Positions 46,611 through 56,241 of a stretch of 64,000 bases of DNA are shown here, in pieces (the stretch's first letter is position 1; every line of letters starts with the position of its first letter). Under the pieces are notes generated by a model that was given only the letters and a program-made list of their open reading frames with translations, had not been told where the DNA came from and did not search any database. The stretch comes from Rheinheimera sp. MMS21-TC3 (GTDB taxonomy: Bacteria > Pseudomonadota > Gammaproteobacteria > Enterobacterales > Alteromonadaceae), in contig NZ_CP135084.1 in the NCBI RefSeq assembly GCF_032229285.1, positions 2,542,001-2,606,000 of the forward strand, in the 5' to 3' direction. The position numbers and the translations under genes were made by a program.

Positions 46611-47423
46611 ATGCATATGTCACCGGTATTGCTAAGCGCACTCGCTTTAATTGCTTATTTGATTGCAACAGCTTCAGTATTGCTGCGTATTTTTCATCCG
46701 GCTGGTCCTCACTTTAAAACCACCTTTTCGGCGGCTAGTATTGCTATAGTGCTGCATATGTTTGCTTTAACAGCCTTATTATTTACCGACAATGGCCAAA
46801 ATTTCAGTTTATTAAACGTTGTCTCCTTAATCTGTTGGCTTATTACCGTAGCCATAACCCTAGCGGCGCTACGCAGCCCAGCTATTTTATTATTACCCGT
46901 TGTTTATGGTTTTGCTTGCTTAACGCAACTGGCAACACTAATTACACCCCAATATATGCAAATCCAACATTTTGAACAACATATCAGTATATTAGCTCAT
47001 ATATTTTTAGCCTTTATCGCCTATGCGGTGTTAATTATGGCCATGTTGTATTCATTGCAAGTCAGTTATATTAGCCATAAGTTGAAGCAAAAAGATTTTA
47101 CTGCTGTTACGCGGCATATGCCTCCTTTGGTATATGCCGAAAAGCTACAATTTAGGTTACTGTTAGCTGGCACTATTTTATTAGGTTTAGCGCTGTTAAG
47201 CGGTGCCTTATTTATGGATAACTGGTTAGCAAAAGCCAACTTACATAAAAACGTGTTAAGCTTTATTGCATTTTTAGTGTTTGCGCTGCTATGTTGGGGC
47301 CATGCCCATAAAGGTTGGCGCGGTAAAACTGCCTATACCCTTACTATAACAGGTAGTGTATTGCTAACATTAGCCTATTTTGGCAGCCGTTTTGTTCGTG
47401 AAATTTTATTGGATAAACTTTAA
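46611..47423 (+). CDS. ypjD: YpjD/CcsA-like inner-membrane protein
   Basis: A 270-residue protein of about eight membrane helices from the cytochrome c assembly (CcsA/HemX-like) superfamily, with the conserved HILLAFIAYAVL-type helix (HIFLAFIAYAVLIMAMLY) and the KNVLSFIAFLVFALLCWGHAHKGWRG stretch in short parts. The same order, ffh divergent from ypjD and then corB, is seen in E. coli. The molecular function is unresolved; a link to metal homeostasis with CorB has been proposed for the E. coli locus. Confidence 0.88.
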   Translation: MHMSPVLLSALALIAYLIATASVLLRIFHPAGPHFKTTFSAASIAIVLHMFALTALLFTDNGQNFSLLNVVSLICWLITVAITLAALRSPAILLLPVVYGFACLTQLATLITPQYMQIQHFEQHISILAHIFLAFIAYAVLIMAMLYSLQVSYISHKLKQKDFTAVTRHMPPLVYAEKLQFRLLLAGTILLGLALLSGALFMDNWLAKANLHKNVLSFIAFLVFALLCWGHAHKGWRGKTAYTLTITGSVLLTLAYFGSRFVREILLDKL

Positions 47424-47488
47424 CTCTTGACTGAATTAACTGTTCGTAATAATAAGTATGAGTGTTTGGTTATAAAGGTGTTTAACTC

Positions 47489-48751
47489 TTGGACGACATA
47501 GCAACAGGTACGTTATTTATTATTCTTGGCGTGCTAATTTTTATATCTGCCTATTTCTCTGGTTCGGAAACCGGCATGATGTCTGTAAACCCCTATCGTT
47601 TGAAACATTTAGCAAACGAAAACAATAAAAGTGCTATTAGGGTTAGTAAATTATTAAAACGGCCTGATCGCTTAATTGGTTTGATATTAATTGGCAATAA
47701 TCTAGTTAATATTGCTGCATCGGCTATCGCAACTATTATTGGTATGCGTTTATATGGCGATATGGGTATTGCTATAGCTACTGTTGTGCTGACGTTAATT
47801 ATTTTAGTCTTTGCTGAAGTGACACCTAAAACCATAGCTGCGCTGCACCCTGAACGTATTGCTTTTCCTAGTTCAGCCATATTAGTGCTGCTCTTAAAAG
47901 TATTTTATCCTTTAGTCTGGTTAATAAATTTTATTACCAATGGTATTTTAAGGCTATTACGCATTAGCCCTGAAAACCATCAAGGCAATAGCTTAAGCGC
48001 ACAAGAGTTGCGCACTGTTGTTCATGAAGCTGGCGCTTTAATACCTGAACAGCATCAAAGCATGTTAGTGGGTGTATTAGATTTAGAAAATGCCACTGTT
48101 GAAGATATTATGATCCCACGCAATGAAATTGTTGGGATTGATATCAATGACGAATGGCGCAGCATTGAACGACAGTTAGCCAATATCCAATACAGTCGTA
48201 TTTTATTGTACAGAGATAACATTGATGACGCTTTAGGCTTTGTTCACCCTCGTGAATTAATGCGGTTATTATTTAAATCACAATTAACTAAAGCCTCTTT
48301 ATTGCGCGCTGTAAATGATGTGTACTTTATTCCTGAAGGAACTCAGCTTAGCACTCAACTACTGAAGTTTCAGCGCACTAAAGAGCGCATAGGCTTAGTA
48401 GTAGATGAATATGGTGATATTCAAGGTTTAGTTACCTTAGCTGATATTTTAGAGGAAGTGGTAGGTGAGTTTACCACCGACATTGCCGAAGAAAGTAACG
48501 AAGATATTATGCAACAACCCGACGGTTCATTCTTAATTGATGGCAGCATTAATATTCGTGATTTAAATCGGGAGCTGCATTTAGCTCTGCCTACAGATGG
48601 CCCAAAAACTCTTAACGGCTTAATATTAGAATTATTAGAAGAGATCCCACAGGGCAGCCTAAGCATTAAGCTAGCTGGTTACCCATTTGAAGTGATTACA
48701 GTGCAAGATAATATGATTAAAACGGTACGTTTTATCTCTCATTTAAAATAG
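47489..48751 (+). CDS. corB: CorB/YfjD-like CNNM transporter (HlyC/CorC family)
   Basis: Membrane protein of 420 residues in the CNNM/CorB group of magnesium/cobalt efflux proteins. An N-terminal DUF21 membrane domain (SAYFSGSETGMMSVN, then GNNLVNIAASA) precedes a CBS pair (DIMIPRNEIVGID, RIGLVVDEYGDIQGLVTLADILEEVVG) and a CorC/HlyC C-terminal domain (DGSINIRDLN). It follows ypjD by 65 bases with the first codon a TTG. Confidence 0.93.
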   Translation: MDDIATGTLFIILGVLIFISAYFSGSETGMMSVNPYRLKHLANENNKSAIRVSKLLKRPDRLIGLILIGNNLVNIAASAIATIIGMRLYGDMGIAIATVVLTLIILVFAEVTPKTIAALHPERIAFPSSAILVLLLKVFYPLVWLINFITNGILRLLRISPENHQGNSLSAQELRTVVHEAGALIPEQHQSMLVGVLDLENATVEDIMIPRNEIVGIDINDEWRSIERQLANIQYSRILLYRDNIDDALGFVHPRELMRLLFKSQLTKASLLRAVNDVYFIPEGTQLSTQLLKFQRTKERIGLVVDEYGDIQGLVTLADILEEVVGEFTTDIAEESNEDIMQQPDGSFLIDGSINIRDLNRELHLALPTDGPKTLNGLILELLEEIPQGSLSIKLAGYPFEVITVQDNMIKTVRFISHLK

Positions 48752-48792
48752 CCAAGTATCTGCATAACGCGACTGCACAACTATTTACAGCT

Positions 48793-49998
48793 TTAGTGAA
48801 TGGCGTTAGTGCTGTCGCCCTCTAGCGCTGCAGTTTGCTGTAAACCATGTTGTGGCTGATTATGATGTAATGCGGTTAACATATTCTGCCAAAAATATGG
48901 GCCTAGTTCATTTATTACATTAGACTCTGCGTTTAAAAGCATTGCAACGCCAATCTGATGGTCTGCTGAGTAAGCAATTTCAGCACGATAGCCTTTTACC
49001 CAACCACCATGATAAACCAGTTCATCATCACCAAACTGATACAAGCGCCAACCTAGACCATAATTAGCATCTTTGAGGAAGGCTTTCCATTGTTTACGCC
49101 GCAGATCACGACGCGTTTTAATATGCCGAGTTGTGAGTTGCTGCAAGTTCTGCTCTGAAAACACTTCAGGATTATGGCCTAATTGGGCGATTAACCAATA
49201 GCCTAAGTCAACCACACTTGCATTCACACCTGCCGCTGGCAAAAAGTGATAATAATCTTCAGCGACTTTAACCGGATGCCATTTTTTTCTGGCCATAACA
49301 TGAGGCATTGCTCGGTTTTCAGTGCTAAAAAACCCATCCATGCCAACCGAAGCGGTAGGTAATTTTAACGGCGTAAATAAACGTTGTTGAATAAGCTCAG
49401 CATAACTAAGACCTGTGGTTTGCAGCATCACAGGTTCAATTAAACTAAATAACACATTTTGATAGCCATAGCATTTACCGGGATTACATAGCGGATCTAT
49501 TTTACTAAACTGCGGTAAAATTCGCGCCATGGGCACATCAGCCTCAATTAAATTGTCATAGGCATTTGGCATAACACCGGTACTTTGCGATAACAAATGA
49601 TTTAAAGTTAGTTCTTTATTAAAACGTTTTGATTTAAAAGAAAATTCAGGAATGTAATCAATTAACTTATCATCTAAAGCAAACTTACCCTCATCGGCTA
49701 ATATAATAGATAAGCCAGCCGCAAAAGTTTTTGAAACAGAAGCAAGACGAAAAACAGTATAAGGATCAACTGGTTCTTCTGAACCAAGTTGGCGCACACC
49801 AAAACCGGCAGTAGCGATTATTTTATTACCTTTGACAATGGCATAAGCACCACCTGGGACGCCAGCCTCAGTTAATTTAGCAAAAAAATGTTGATCAAAA
49901 TCACTGATCACTTGACCTAAATCAGCCTCTGCCGCTACCGGCACTGCAACCAACACAGAGAGAAAACTTAACAACAAACTTATAAACCACTGTTTCAC
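48793..49998 (-). CDS. Secreted class C beta-lactamase-fold serine hydrolase
   Basis: Periplasmic hydrolase of 401 residues with a signal peptide (cleavage after VPVAAEA region). The catalytic SxxK is S87-VSK90, the second motif is Y179-Q-N181 and the third is YHGGWVKGY. Cysteines 171 and 176 flank the loop before the second motif and may form a disulfide. The family includes esterases, D-aminopeptidases and lactamases, so the substrate cannot be assigned and resistance should not be assumed. Confidence 0.88.
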   Translation of the reverse strand: MKQWFISLLLSFLSVLVAVPVAAEADLGQVISDFDQHFFAKLTEAGVPGGAYAIVKGNKIIATAGFGVRQLGSEEPVDPYTVFRLASVSKTFAAGLSIILADEGKFALDDKLIDYIPEFSFKSKRFNKELTLNHLLSQSTGVMPNAYDNLIEADVPMARILPQFSKIDPLCNPGKCYGYQNVLFSLIEPVMLQTTGLSYAELIQQRLFTPLKLPTASVGMDGFFSTENRAMPHVMARKKWHPVKVAEDYYHFLPAAGVNASVVDLGYWLIAQLGHNPEVFSEQNLQQLTTRHIKTRRDLRRKQWKAFLKDANYGLGWRLYQFGDDELVYHGGWVKGYRAEIAYSADHQIGVAMLLNAESNVINELGPYFWQNMLTALHHNQPQHGLQQTAALEGDSTNAIH

Positions 49999-50239
49999 TT
50001 TGTGTCCTTATACTTACTACCTAACTTTGTATTGTAGGGATTTTGACTTCTGATGCCAAATTTTCTGATCCACTATAATGCCAAGTTATAAATTAGCTTA
50101 CAAAGTAAAAGTATGTCTTTACATAACCTTTACCCATTAGCACTACTGCGCTGACTTAGCGCTGAGTATAGTATAGGCATAAAGAATGTACGGCTATAAA
50201 AGCAGTATTTTGCTAAAGAATAATATTAGGGGTACCTAA
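49999..50239. other. Divergent intergenic region
   Basis: No gene is visible in these 241 bases between the hydrolase and the efflux operon. A TATAAT at 50074-50079 and a GAGTATAGTATAGG stretch near 50162-50175 are possible -10 regions for the plus-strand operon, but no convincing -35 partner was found. Confidence 0.4.
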
Positions 50240-51685
50240 ATGCGTTATTGGATTTCAGCCATAGTAGTGGCAAGTATTATTGGTGTATTTTGGCTTAGTA
50301 ATGGCGATAAAGAGCCTGCTATTGAGTATCAAACCCAGGCCATCACTACTGGTGCTATTGAAAGTGTTGTAAATACTGCTGGCAGTACTAAAGCCGTTGT
50401 TACTGTAGAGGTAGGCACTGAAGTATCAGGCCTTATCACTAAACTCCATGTTGACTTTAACGACCAAGTTAAGCAAGGCCAAGCTATTGCTCAACTAGAT
50501 GACCGTAGCTACCAAGCGCGATTACGCCAAACACAAGCCGATGTTACTATGGCTAAAGCCAATTTAGCCCAACAAGAAGCCGGCTTAACCAAATCTAACG
50601 CTGAATTAGCCCGTGCTGAGCGTGCCCTGAAACGGCAGCAGCAATTAATAGCTAGTTCATTAAGCAATCAAACTGAGTTAGATAATGCGGTCGCAAGTTT
50701 TGATACTGCAGTGGCACAAGTTGCGTTATCAAAAGCGCTTATTCAAAGTGCACAGGCTCAACTACTGCAACGTGATGCTCAATTAGAGCAAGCACAATTA
50801 GATTTAGATCGCACTATTATCCGCTCGCCAGTTAATGGCACTGTCATAGATAGACAAGTTGATATTGGCCAAACAGTAGCAGCTAGTTTATCTGCTCCAA
50901 CTTTATTCACTATTGCTCAAGATTTATCACAAATGCAAATTGAAGCCGATGTAGATGAAGCGGATATAGGCAAAATAGAGCAAGGCCAAGCGGTTAAATT
51001 TCAAGTTGATGCTTTTCCTGAGCGCCAATTCCGTGGTCAAGTACAACAAGTACGTAAAGCGGCCAGCAATGTAGCTAACGTTGTTACTTATAAAGTTATT
51101 ATTGACGCGCCCAATCAGCAGCAGTTGTTACTGCCAGGCATGACTGCAAATTTAAATATTATTCGCGGTCAAAAACAAGATATCTTACGAGTGCCTAATT
51201 CAGCATTACGCTTTAAACCTACTGGTATTAAAACTGACACTAATCAGCCCAGACAAACCGATATGGCCGACAAGCTAATTAGTGAGTTAAAACTAAGCGG
51301 TGAAAAAGCCGATAAAGTTAAACAACTAATAACCGAATTTCAAAAAAATCTACAACAGGCTTTTGCCCAAAGTAATAGCGCTGGTCCTATGCAAGACAGA
51401 CGACAAATAATGCAGCAACAGCGGCAAAAAATGCAAAACGCCTTGCAGCAAGTGCTAACAGCAGAAGAGTTTGCGACTTATAGTCAGCTGATGGCTCAAG
51501 CCAGAGAACAACGGCAACAGGGCAATAACGGCACAGCGGCCCAAGTATGGAAGCTTGGCGCTGATGGCGTACCTTATGCGGTAGATATCCGTGTTGGCCT
51601 TGCTGATGACGAATATAGCGAAGTACTGGGCAATGCCCTAACAGCGGATGATAAGGTAATAGTGCGTGCAGTGAGGGCGAATTAA
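50240..51685 (+). CDS. MacA-like periplasmic adaptor with C-terminal insertion
   Basis: Membrane-fusion protein linking an inner-membrane pump to an outer-membrane channel. It has an N-terminal anchor, the lipoyl half-motif VEVGTEVSGLITKLHVDFNDQVKQGQ in pieces, a coiled-coil hairpin (about residues 95-195) and RSPVNGTVIDRQVDIGQTV. At 481 residues it is about 110 longer than E. coli MacA. The extra length is a charged helical block at about residues 335-430 with two LxL-QL and LTAEEF elements, placed in the membrane-proximal domain and resembling Spy/CpxP segments. It begins the operon with the ATPase and permease. Confidence 0.9.
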   Translation: MRYWISAIVVASIIGVFWLSNGDKEPAIEYQTQAITTGAIESVVNTAGSTKAVVTVEVGTEVSGLITKLHVDFNDQVKQGQAIAQLDDRSYQARLRQTQADVTMAKANLAQQEAGLTKSNAELARAERALKRQQQLIASSLSNQTELDNAVASFDTAVAQVALSKALIQSAQAQLLQRDAQLEQAQLDLDRTIIRSPVNGTVIDRQVDIGQTVAASLSAPTLFTIAQDLSQMQIEADVDEADIGKIEQGQAVKFQVDAFPERQFRGQVQQVRKAASNVANVVTYKVIIDAPNQQQLLLPGMTANLNIIRGQKQDILRVPNSALRFKPTGIKTDTNQPRQTDMADKLISELKLSGEKADKVKQLITEFQKNLQQAFAQSNSAGPMQDRRQIMQQQRQKMQNALQQVLTAEEFATYSQLMAQAREQRQQGNNGTAAQVWKLGADGVPYAVDIRVGLADDEYSEVLGNALTADDKVIVRAVRAN

Positions 51686-51686
51686 T

Positions 51687-52451
51687 ATGGCCGCTTATGC
51701 AAGTAATAGCTGTGTTATTGAAACAAAAGCCATTAGCAAACAATATCAAATGGGCGGACAAAAAGTACAAGCTTTAAAGCCTTTAGATATATGTATTAAA
51801 AGCGGTGAATTTGTTGCGGTTATGGGGCCTTCTGGCTCAGGCAAATCTACTTTTATGAACTTGCTAGGCTGTTTAGATTCACCCAGCAGTGGCGAAGTAT
51901 TATTACAAAACGAAAACATTACCCATTTATCTGCCGCTAAACTGGCACAAATTCGTAATAAGTATATTGGCTTTGTGTTTCAGCAATTTAATTTGTTACC
52001 TCGTACTAGCGCGCTAGACAACGTAATACTGCCTTTGCTTTATAGCAAAACAGAAAAACATCTAGCCAAAGGTCTTGCAGAGCAAGCATTAGCCCAAGTA
52101 GGTTTAGCTTCTCGCGCTGACCATCACCCAGCACAGTTATCTGGTGGCCAACAACAGCGTGTTGCTATTGCTAGAGCCTTAGTCAATACCCCAGCCTTAT
52201 TGTTAGCTGACGAGCCTACAGGTGCTTTAGATACCGAAACCGGCTTAGAAATTATGGCGCTATTCCAACAGCTACATCAACAAGGTAAAACTATAGTGTT
52301 AGTGACGCACGAGCATGAGATAGCTGCTTTTGCTAATCGCCAGTTAGTCTTTCGTGATGGCGAACTCATTAGCGATACACAATCTACCCCAGAATGCGCC
52401 CAAACCACCTTAGATAAATTAAGACAGAAACGTTCTGCCGGAGCACACTGA
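51687..52451 (+). CDS. MacB/LolD-type ABC transporter ATPase
   Basis: A 254-residue nucleotide-binding protein with Walker A GPSGSGKST, Q-loop FVFQQFNLL, signature LSGGQQQRVAIARAL, Walker B LLLADEPTGALD and a switch histidine in LVTHEHE. In E. coli MacB this domain is fused to the permease; here it is a separate gene. It starts 1 base after the adaptor stop and its stop overlaps the permease start. Confidence 0.95.
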   Translation: MAAYASNSCVIETKAISKQYQMGGQKVQALKPLDICIKSGEFVAVMGPSGSGKSTFMNLLGCLDSPSSGEVLLQNENITHLSAAKLAQIRNKYIGFVFQQFNLLPRTSALDNVILPLLYSKTEKHLAKGLAEQALAQVGLASRADHHPAQLSGGQQQRVAIARALVNTPALLLADEPTGALDTETGLEIMALFQQLHQQGKTIVLVTHEHEIAAFANRQLVFRDGELISDTQSTPECAQTTLDKLRQKRSAGAH

Positions 52452-53680
52452 TGAATATGCTAACTTTACTTGCTGTTGCTTGGTCTGCGCTTAAAGTAAA
52501 TTTAATGCGCAGTATCCTTACTATGCTGGGTATAATAATTGGTGTATCTGCGGTAATTATTATGCTGGCATTAGGTGAAGGCGCCCGTTATGACGTTGAT
52601 CAGCAAATTAAAAGCTTAGGCGGCAATGTCTTTATTGTCTTTGCCCGTGGTCGCTTTAGTGGTGGCGCTCGTGAATCGTCTGGTAGCCGTCAAGGTTTAA
52701 CTGAACAAGATGCCTTAGCCATAGAGCAACAAATTCCACAAGTGAATGTTGCCGCGCCCACACTACGTGCTAGTGGCCAACTTATTTATGGCAATATGAA
52801 TTGGGCCCCCGAAATTAATGGCGTGGATAATCGTATCTTTGCCGCCCAAAGCTGGTCTGTCGTCGCCGGAAGAGATTTTAGCACTACCGAGCTTAATACA
52901 GCAGCAAGAGTAGCCATTATTGGCCAAACAGTTAAACGGGAATTATTTGCTGAAAGTGATCCTATAGGCCAAACCATTAGAGTGAATAAAATGCCGGTCA
53001 CTATTATTGGTGTACTTAATGGAAAAGGCCAAAATACCCAAGGTAATGATCAAGATGATTTAATATTTATGCCGTTAAGTACAGTACGCAAACGTATAGC
53101 GGGTACCACTTTATCTAGCCCGACTGCCATCCGCAGTATTATTGTCCAAGTTGAGCATGAACAAGATATGGATTATGTGCAGCAAGAAATAGACAGCTTA
53201 TTAAGCCAACGTTTACGCAGTACTACTGGCGAAAGCCCATTTAGGATCTTTAACTTATCGCAAATGATCAGTACCCGCTCTGAAACCATGCAAATATTTA
53301 ATGGCCTATTAGCCGCTGTTGCTTCGGTATCATTATTAGTAGGCGGTATTGGTATTATGAATATTATGCTAGTCTCAGTTACCGAGCGCACCCGCGAAAT
53401 AGGTTTACGAATGGCGGTAGGCGCTGAACCTAAAGTGATCTTAAAACAGTTTTTAATAGAAGCAGTACTGCTCTGCGGTATGGGCGGCTTAATTGGCTTG
53501 CTATTAGCCGTTGCGGTAACCCAAGGTTTAGCCCACTTTGCTGATTATACGGCTATTATTCAACCTAGAGTGGTGCTGATGAGTTTAGGCTTTTCATGCT
53601 TAATAGGCGTATTTTTTGGCTACTACCCTGCGACCAAAGCGGCTAAGCTGCAACCTATAGATGCGCTTCGCTACGAATAG
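52451..53680 (+). CDS. MacB/FtsX-type ABC transporter permease
   Basis: A 409-residue permease with one N-terminal helix (RSILTMLGIIIGVSAVIIM), a large periplasmic MacB core domain, and three C-terminal helices of the FtsX type (VGGIGIMNIMLVSVTERTREIGLRMAVGA). With the ATPase and adaptor it should form a MacAB-like mechanotransmission pump. No TolC gene is adjacent, so it would use a channel encoded elsewhere. The export substrate is unknown. Confidence 0.95.
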   Translation: MNMLTLLAVAWSALKVNLMRSILTMLGIIIGVSAVIIMLALGEGARYDVDQQIKSLGGNVFIVFARGRFSGGARESSGSRQGLTEQDALAIEQQIPQVNVAAPTLRASGQLIYGNMNWAPEINGVDNRIFAAQSWSVVAGRDFSTTELNTAARVAIIGQTVKRELFAESDPIGQTIRVNKMPVTIIGVLNGKGQNTQGNDQDDLIFMPLSTVRKRIAGTTLSSPTAIRSIIVQVEHEQDMDYVQQEIDSLLSQRLRSTTGESPFRIFNLSQMISTRSETMQIFNGLLAAVASVSLLVGGIGIMNIMLVSVTERTREIGLRMAVGAEPKVILKQFLIEAVLLCGMGGLIGLLLAVAVTQGLAHFADYTAIIQPRVVLMSLGFSCLIGVFFGYYPATKAAKLQPIDALRYE

Positions 53681-53700
53681 CTAAACAAATAAGTCATAAC

Positions 53701-53730
53701 AAAAAGGCTTAATCTAGATTAAGCCTTTTT
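53701..53730. terminator. Bidirectional terminator between the efflux operon and mlaA
   Basis: A perfect palindrome: A tract, GGCTTAATCTAGATTAAGCC, T tract. It lies 21 bases after the permease stop and 55 bases beyond the mlaA stop on the other strand, so it can end both converging transcripts. Confidence 0.93.
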
Positions 53731-53784
53731 GTTTTACTGCAACGTCTTAAATAAACTTGATACTTTTCAATAACGGTCACTCAG

Positions 53785-54564
53785 TTACCAATCATCTAAT
53801 AAGTCATCAAAAATGTCCTCGTCAATTTCAGGCTCAGCAGGCTTTGGAGGATTACCATCATAAATTTTAAATAATAACCGCTGAAAATAAGACTCTTTAA
53901 CAAAGGCATAAGGATCTAGCGACTCGTCTAACATTTGCTCTAGTGACATCATTTGTTCACGGCTATCTAGCGCTTTTATAGTAAATCTAGTGATAGTTAA
54001 CGGCATACTTAATAAAGATAACGGTGAATACCAAGTATCACCAACACGGCCAACTACACCACGAGCCGTATCTGGACCTAGCCCTGGTAGCATTAAATAA
54101 GCACCGTCACCTACCCCCCAAACAGCTAGCGTTTGATCAAAATCTTCATCTTGCTCTGCTAAACCAATATGACTAGCAACATCAAAAATACCAAAGATGC
54201 CTACAGTGCTATTAACTAAAAATCGGGCGGCACTAATAGCTGTACTGTTAGGTTTTGCCTGTAATGCGCCATGTAAAAAGTTAACGGGTTCAGATAAGTT
54301 ATTACTGGCATTGATTAAACCTTTACGGGCAGGCTTAGGCACTACTGCCATATAACCAACTGTAGCTGGCCGTAACAAATAGTGATCTAAAACGTCGTAG
54401 TTAAAATCCCACATACTACGGTTAAAGCTTTCTAACGGGTCACGTTTATCAACATAACCAGTGCCTGCGGCTGTATTTTCTGTGCTATTAGAGGTGCTAT
54501 TAGTGGCACAGCCGGCTAATAGCAGCAAAATAGAAACGCTATAAAGAGGTTTAAATATGGCCAT
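53785..54564 (-). CDS. mlaA: MlaA/VacJ outer-membrane lipoprotein
   Basis: Lipoprotein of 259 residues with lipobox LAGC. MlaA removes mislocalised phospholipids from the outer leaflet of the outer membrane and passes them to MlaC. Family stretches are DPLESFNRSMWDFNYDVLD, PEPVNFLHG-type (LSEPVNFLHGAL), FDQTLAVWGVGDGAYLMLPGLGP and the acidic C-terminal tail. It follows ccmI by 1 base and appears to be the last gene of the ccm transcript. Confidence 0.95.
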   Translation of the reverse strand: MAIFKPLYSVSILLLLAGCATNSTSNSTENTAAGTGYVDKRDPLESFNRSMWDFNYDVLDHYLLRPATVGYMAVVPKPARKGLINASNNLSEPVNFLHGALQAKPNSTAISAARFLVNSTVGIFGIFDVASHIGLAEQDEDFDQTLAVWGVGDGAYLMLPGLGPDTARGVVGRVGDTWYSPLSLLSMPLTITRFTIKALDSREQMMSLEQMLDESLDPYAFVKESYFQRLLFKIYDGNPPKPAEPEIDEDIFDDLLDDW

Positions 54565-54565
54565 G

Positions 54566-55762
54566 TTACGGCTCCAGCCTTAACTTTATTGAAATATGTG
54601 GTTGCTCAAAAGTTAAGACTTCTGAGACAGTTTGGATATCACCTGGCCGCTGCTCTACAGTGCCAGATATTGACATCCTAGCAACCACTTGTATTTGTTC
54701 AGCATTAGCTAAGCTCCAGCCTGGCTGCATGGCCATTGACTCTTGTAATAACAACTGCTGCTGCCCTGCCACTAGTGGTATACGCTGTACAGCTAAAGGT
54801 AAGGCTGAGCCTTCGGTGGCTCTGGCAAATAAAAATAGCGTAGCAGCTGGATTGGCTTGTTGCAGAGCAGGATCAACATATAAATCGACCGTTATCCGCC
54901 TAGTATTAACATCGACATCAACACCCAATTCAATTAAGCGTTGTTGCACCGCAGCATAACGAGGATCATCTGTCTCTAATTCCGCCAATAATACGGTCCA
55001 AGCTTGTTTGGCCTGTTCCATATCACCGTTTTCATAAGCTATTAAAGCCATTAAGGATAAGGCATCACTATTTTTAGGCTCTTTAAGTAATACTTTTGCC
55101 ACTGCACGCCCGGCTAAGGCTAAGCTGTGCTCATCACCAACAATAATCAGTGCTTGGCTATAGCTTAATAAAACAGCAACTCTATCTGGTGTTAGCGCTA
55201 AGGCTTTTTCAAAGGCGTCTACAGCTTGCTCAGGAAAACCTTGCGATAAATGAATCCGTCCCAGCAGCATCCAAGCTATAGCATCATCACCTTCTTTAGC
55301 TAATTTAGTCCGTAATGCTAAGCCAAACAGCTGGATCTCTTCAGCAGAGAGTGGCTCGCCTTGTTGCAGTAAAGCCCGCTCACCGTATTGTTGCAGGTTA
55401 TCTTTAGCATGTTGCCATTGCTGTAATTGACTGTAGTTGCCATTAAATGCATAGACCCCAGCAACCAACACTGCAATGCCAACTAACATTAACCAAGGTA
55501 ATAAGCGGCTTTTTGCTGTCTCTTTTGCAGTAGAATCAGGCGTACCATTTATAAACTCTAATTTTAGTTCGTTAGCAGCTTGAACAAAGTCTGACTCAGC
55601 TAACTGACCATTATCACGCGCTAAGGCTAATGCTTGTAACCGTTGTTCAAATAGCGCTGTAGTAGATAAATTTTGCTGCCGACTACGCCGTGGCCAAAAA
55701 AGGCATAATGCACAAAGCAGCAGCATTACAGCACTGGCTATTACTAAAGGCCACATCATCAT
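54566..55762 (-). CDS. ccmI: Cytochrome c maturation protein CcmI
   Basis: Inner-membrane apocytochrome chaperone of 398 residues. Two N-terminal helices flank a cytoplasmic loop with the usual short motif (NGQLAESDFVQAANELKLE). A TPR region follows (ARIHLSQGFPEQAVDAFEKALALTPD-type), then a C-terminal beta-rich domain with VDLYVDPALQ. It overlaps ccmH by 4 bases at its start. Confidence 0.92.
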   Translation of the reverse strand: MMMWPLVIASAVMLLLCALCLFWPRRSRQQNLSTTALFEQRLQALALARDNGQLAESDFVQAANELKLEFINGTPDSTAKETAKSRLLPWLMLVGIAVLVAGVYAFNGNYSQLQQWQHAKDNLQQYGERALLQQGEPLSAEEIQLFGLALRTKLAKEGDDAIAWMLLGRIHLSQGFPEQAVDAFEKALALTPDRVAVLLSYSQALIIVGDEHSLALAGRAVAKVLLKEPKNSDALSLMALIAYENGDMEQAKQAWTVLLAELETDDPRYAAVQQRLIELGVDVDVNTRRITVDLYVDPALQQANPAATLFLFARATEGSALPLAVQRIPLVAGQQQLLLQESMAMQPGWSLANAEQIQVVARMSISGTVEQRPGDIQTVSEVLTFEQPHISIKLRLEP

Positions 55763-56241
55763 TCTTTACTCCGGTAGCGTTCTATCAACTTATCTAGCTC
55801 AGCACTTTGCTTGTCGGTTTGACTATTAGCTGTGTTGTCGTCTTGCTGACTTAAGGTGGCAGATAATGCTTTGCGCCTATAGCCACCAAACAATAACAAA
55901 GCGATTAACATCACCAGCGGCGCCAGCCACAACCATAAGGTAAGTTTATTAACAGGCGGTTGATAATGGGCAAAGTCACCATAGCGATTGACCATATAGT
56001 CTAGAATTTGCTCACGATTTTTACCTTCCTGAATTAACTGGTAGGTTTTTTCTCGCATATCCACTGCCACTACAGCATTAGAGTCGGCCACATTTTGATT
56101 CTGACATTGCGGACAGCGCAGCTCTGCGGTTAATTGCTGATATAACTGGCGCTGCTTAGCATCTTTAAAGGATAAAATCTCTTCTGCGTGGCTAAGATTA
56201 ACTACCAACGCACAAAGCAGAATTAACAGTAAATGCCTCAT
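55759..56241 (-). CDS. ccmH: Cytochrome c maturation protein CcmH
   Basis: A 160-residue thiol protein with a signal peptide, the redox motif LRCPQCQNQNVADSNA, the DYMVNRYGDFAHYQPP stretch and a single C-terminal anchor helix. It reduces the apocytochrome CxxCH before haem attachment. It equals the N-terminal half of the longer E. coli CcmH, while CcmI corresponds to the other half. Start and stop overlap neighbouring genes. Confidence 0.96.
   Translation of the reverse strand: MRHLLLILLCALVVNLSHAEEILSFKDAKQRQLYQQLTAELRCPQCQNQNVADSNAVVAVDMREKTYQLIQEGKNREQILDYMVNRYGDFAHYQPPVNKLTLWLWLAPLVMLIALLLFGGYRRKALSATLSQQDDNTANSQTDKQSAELDKLIERYRSKE

Noticed and set aside
48793..49998. Possible antibiotic-resistance beta-lactamase
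   Set aside because: The fold is shared by many esterases and peptidases, and the motifs do not establish lactamase activity.
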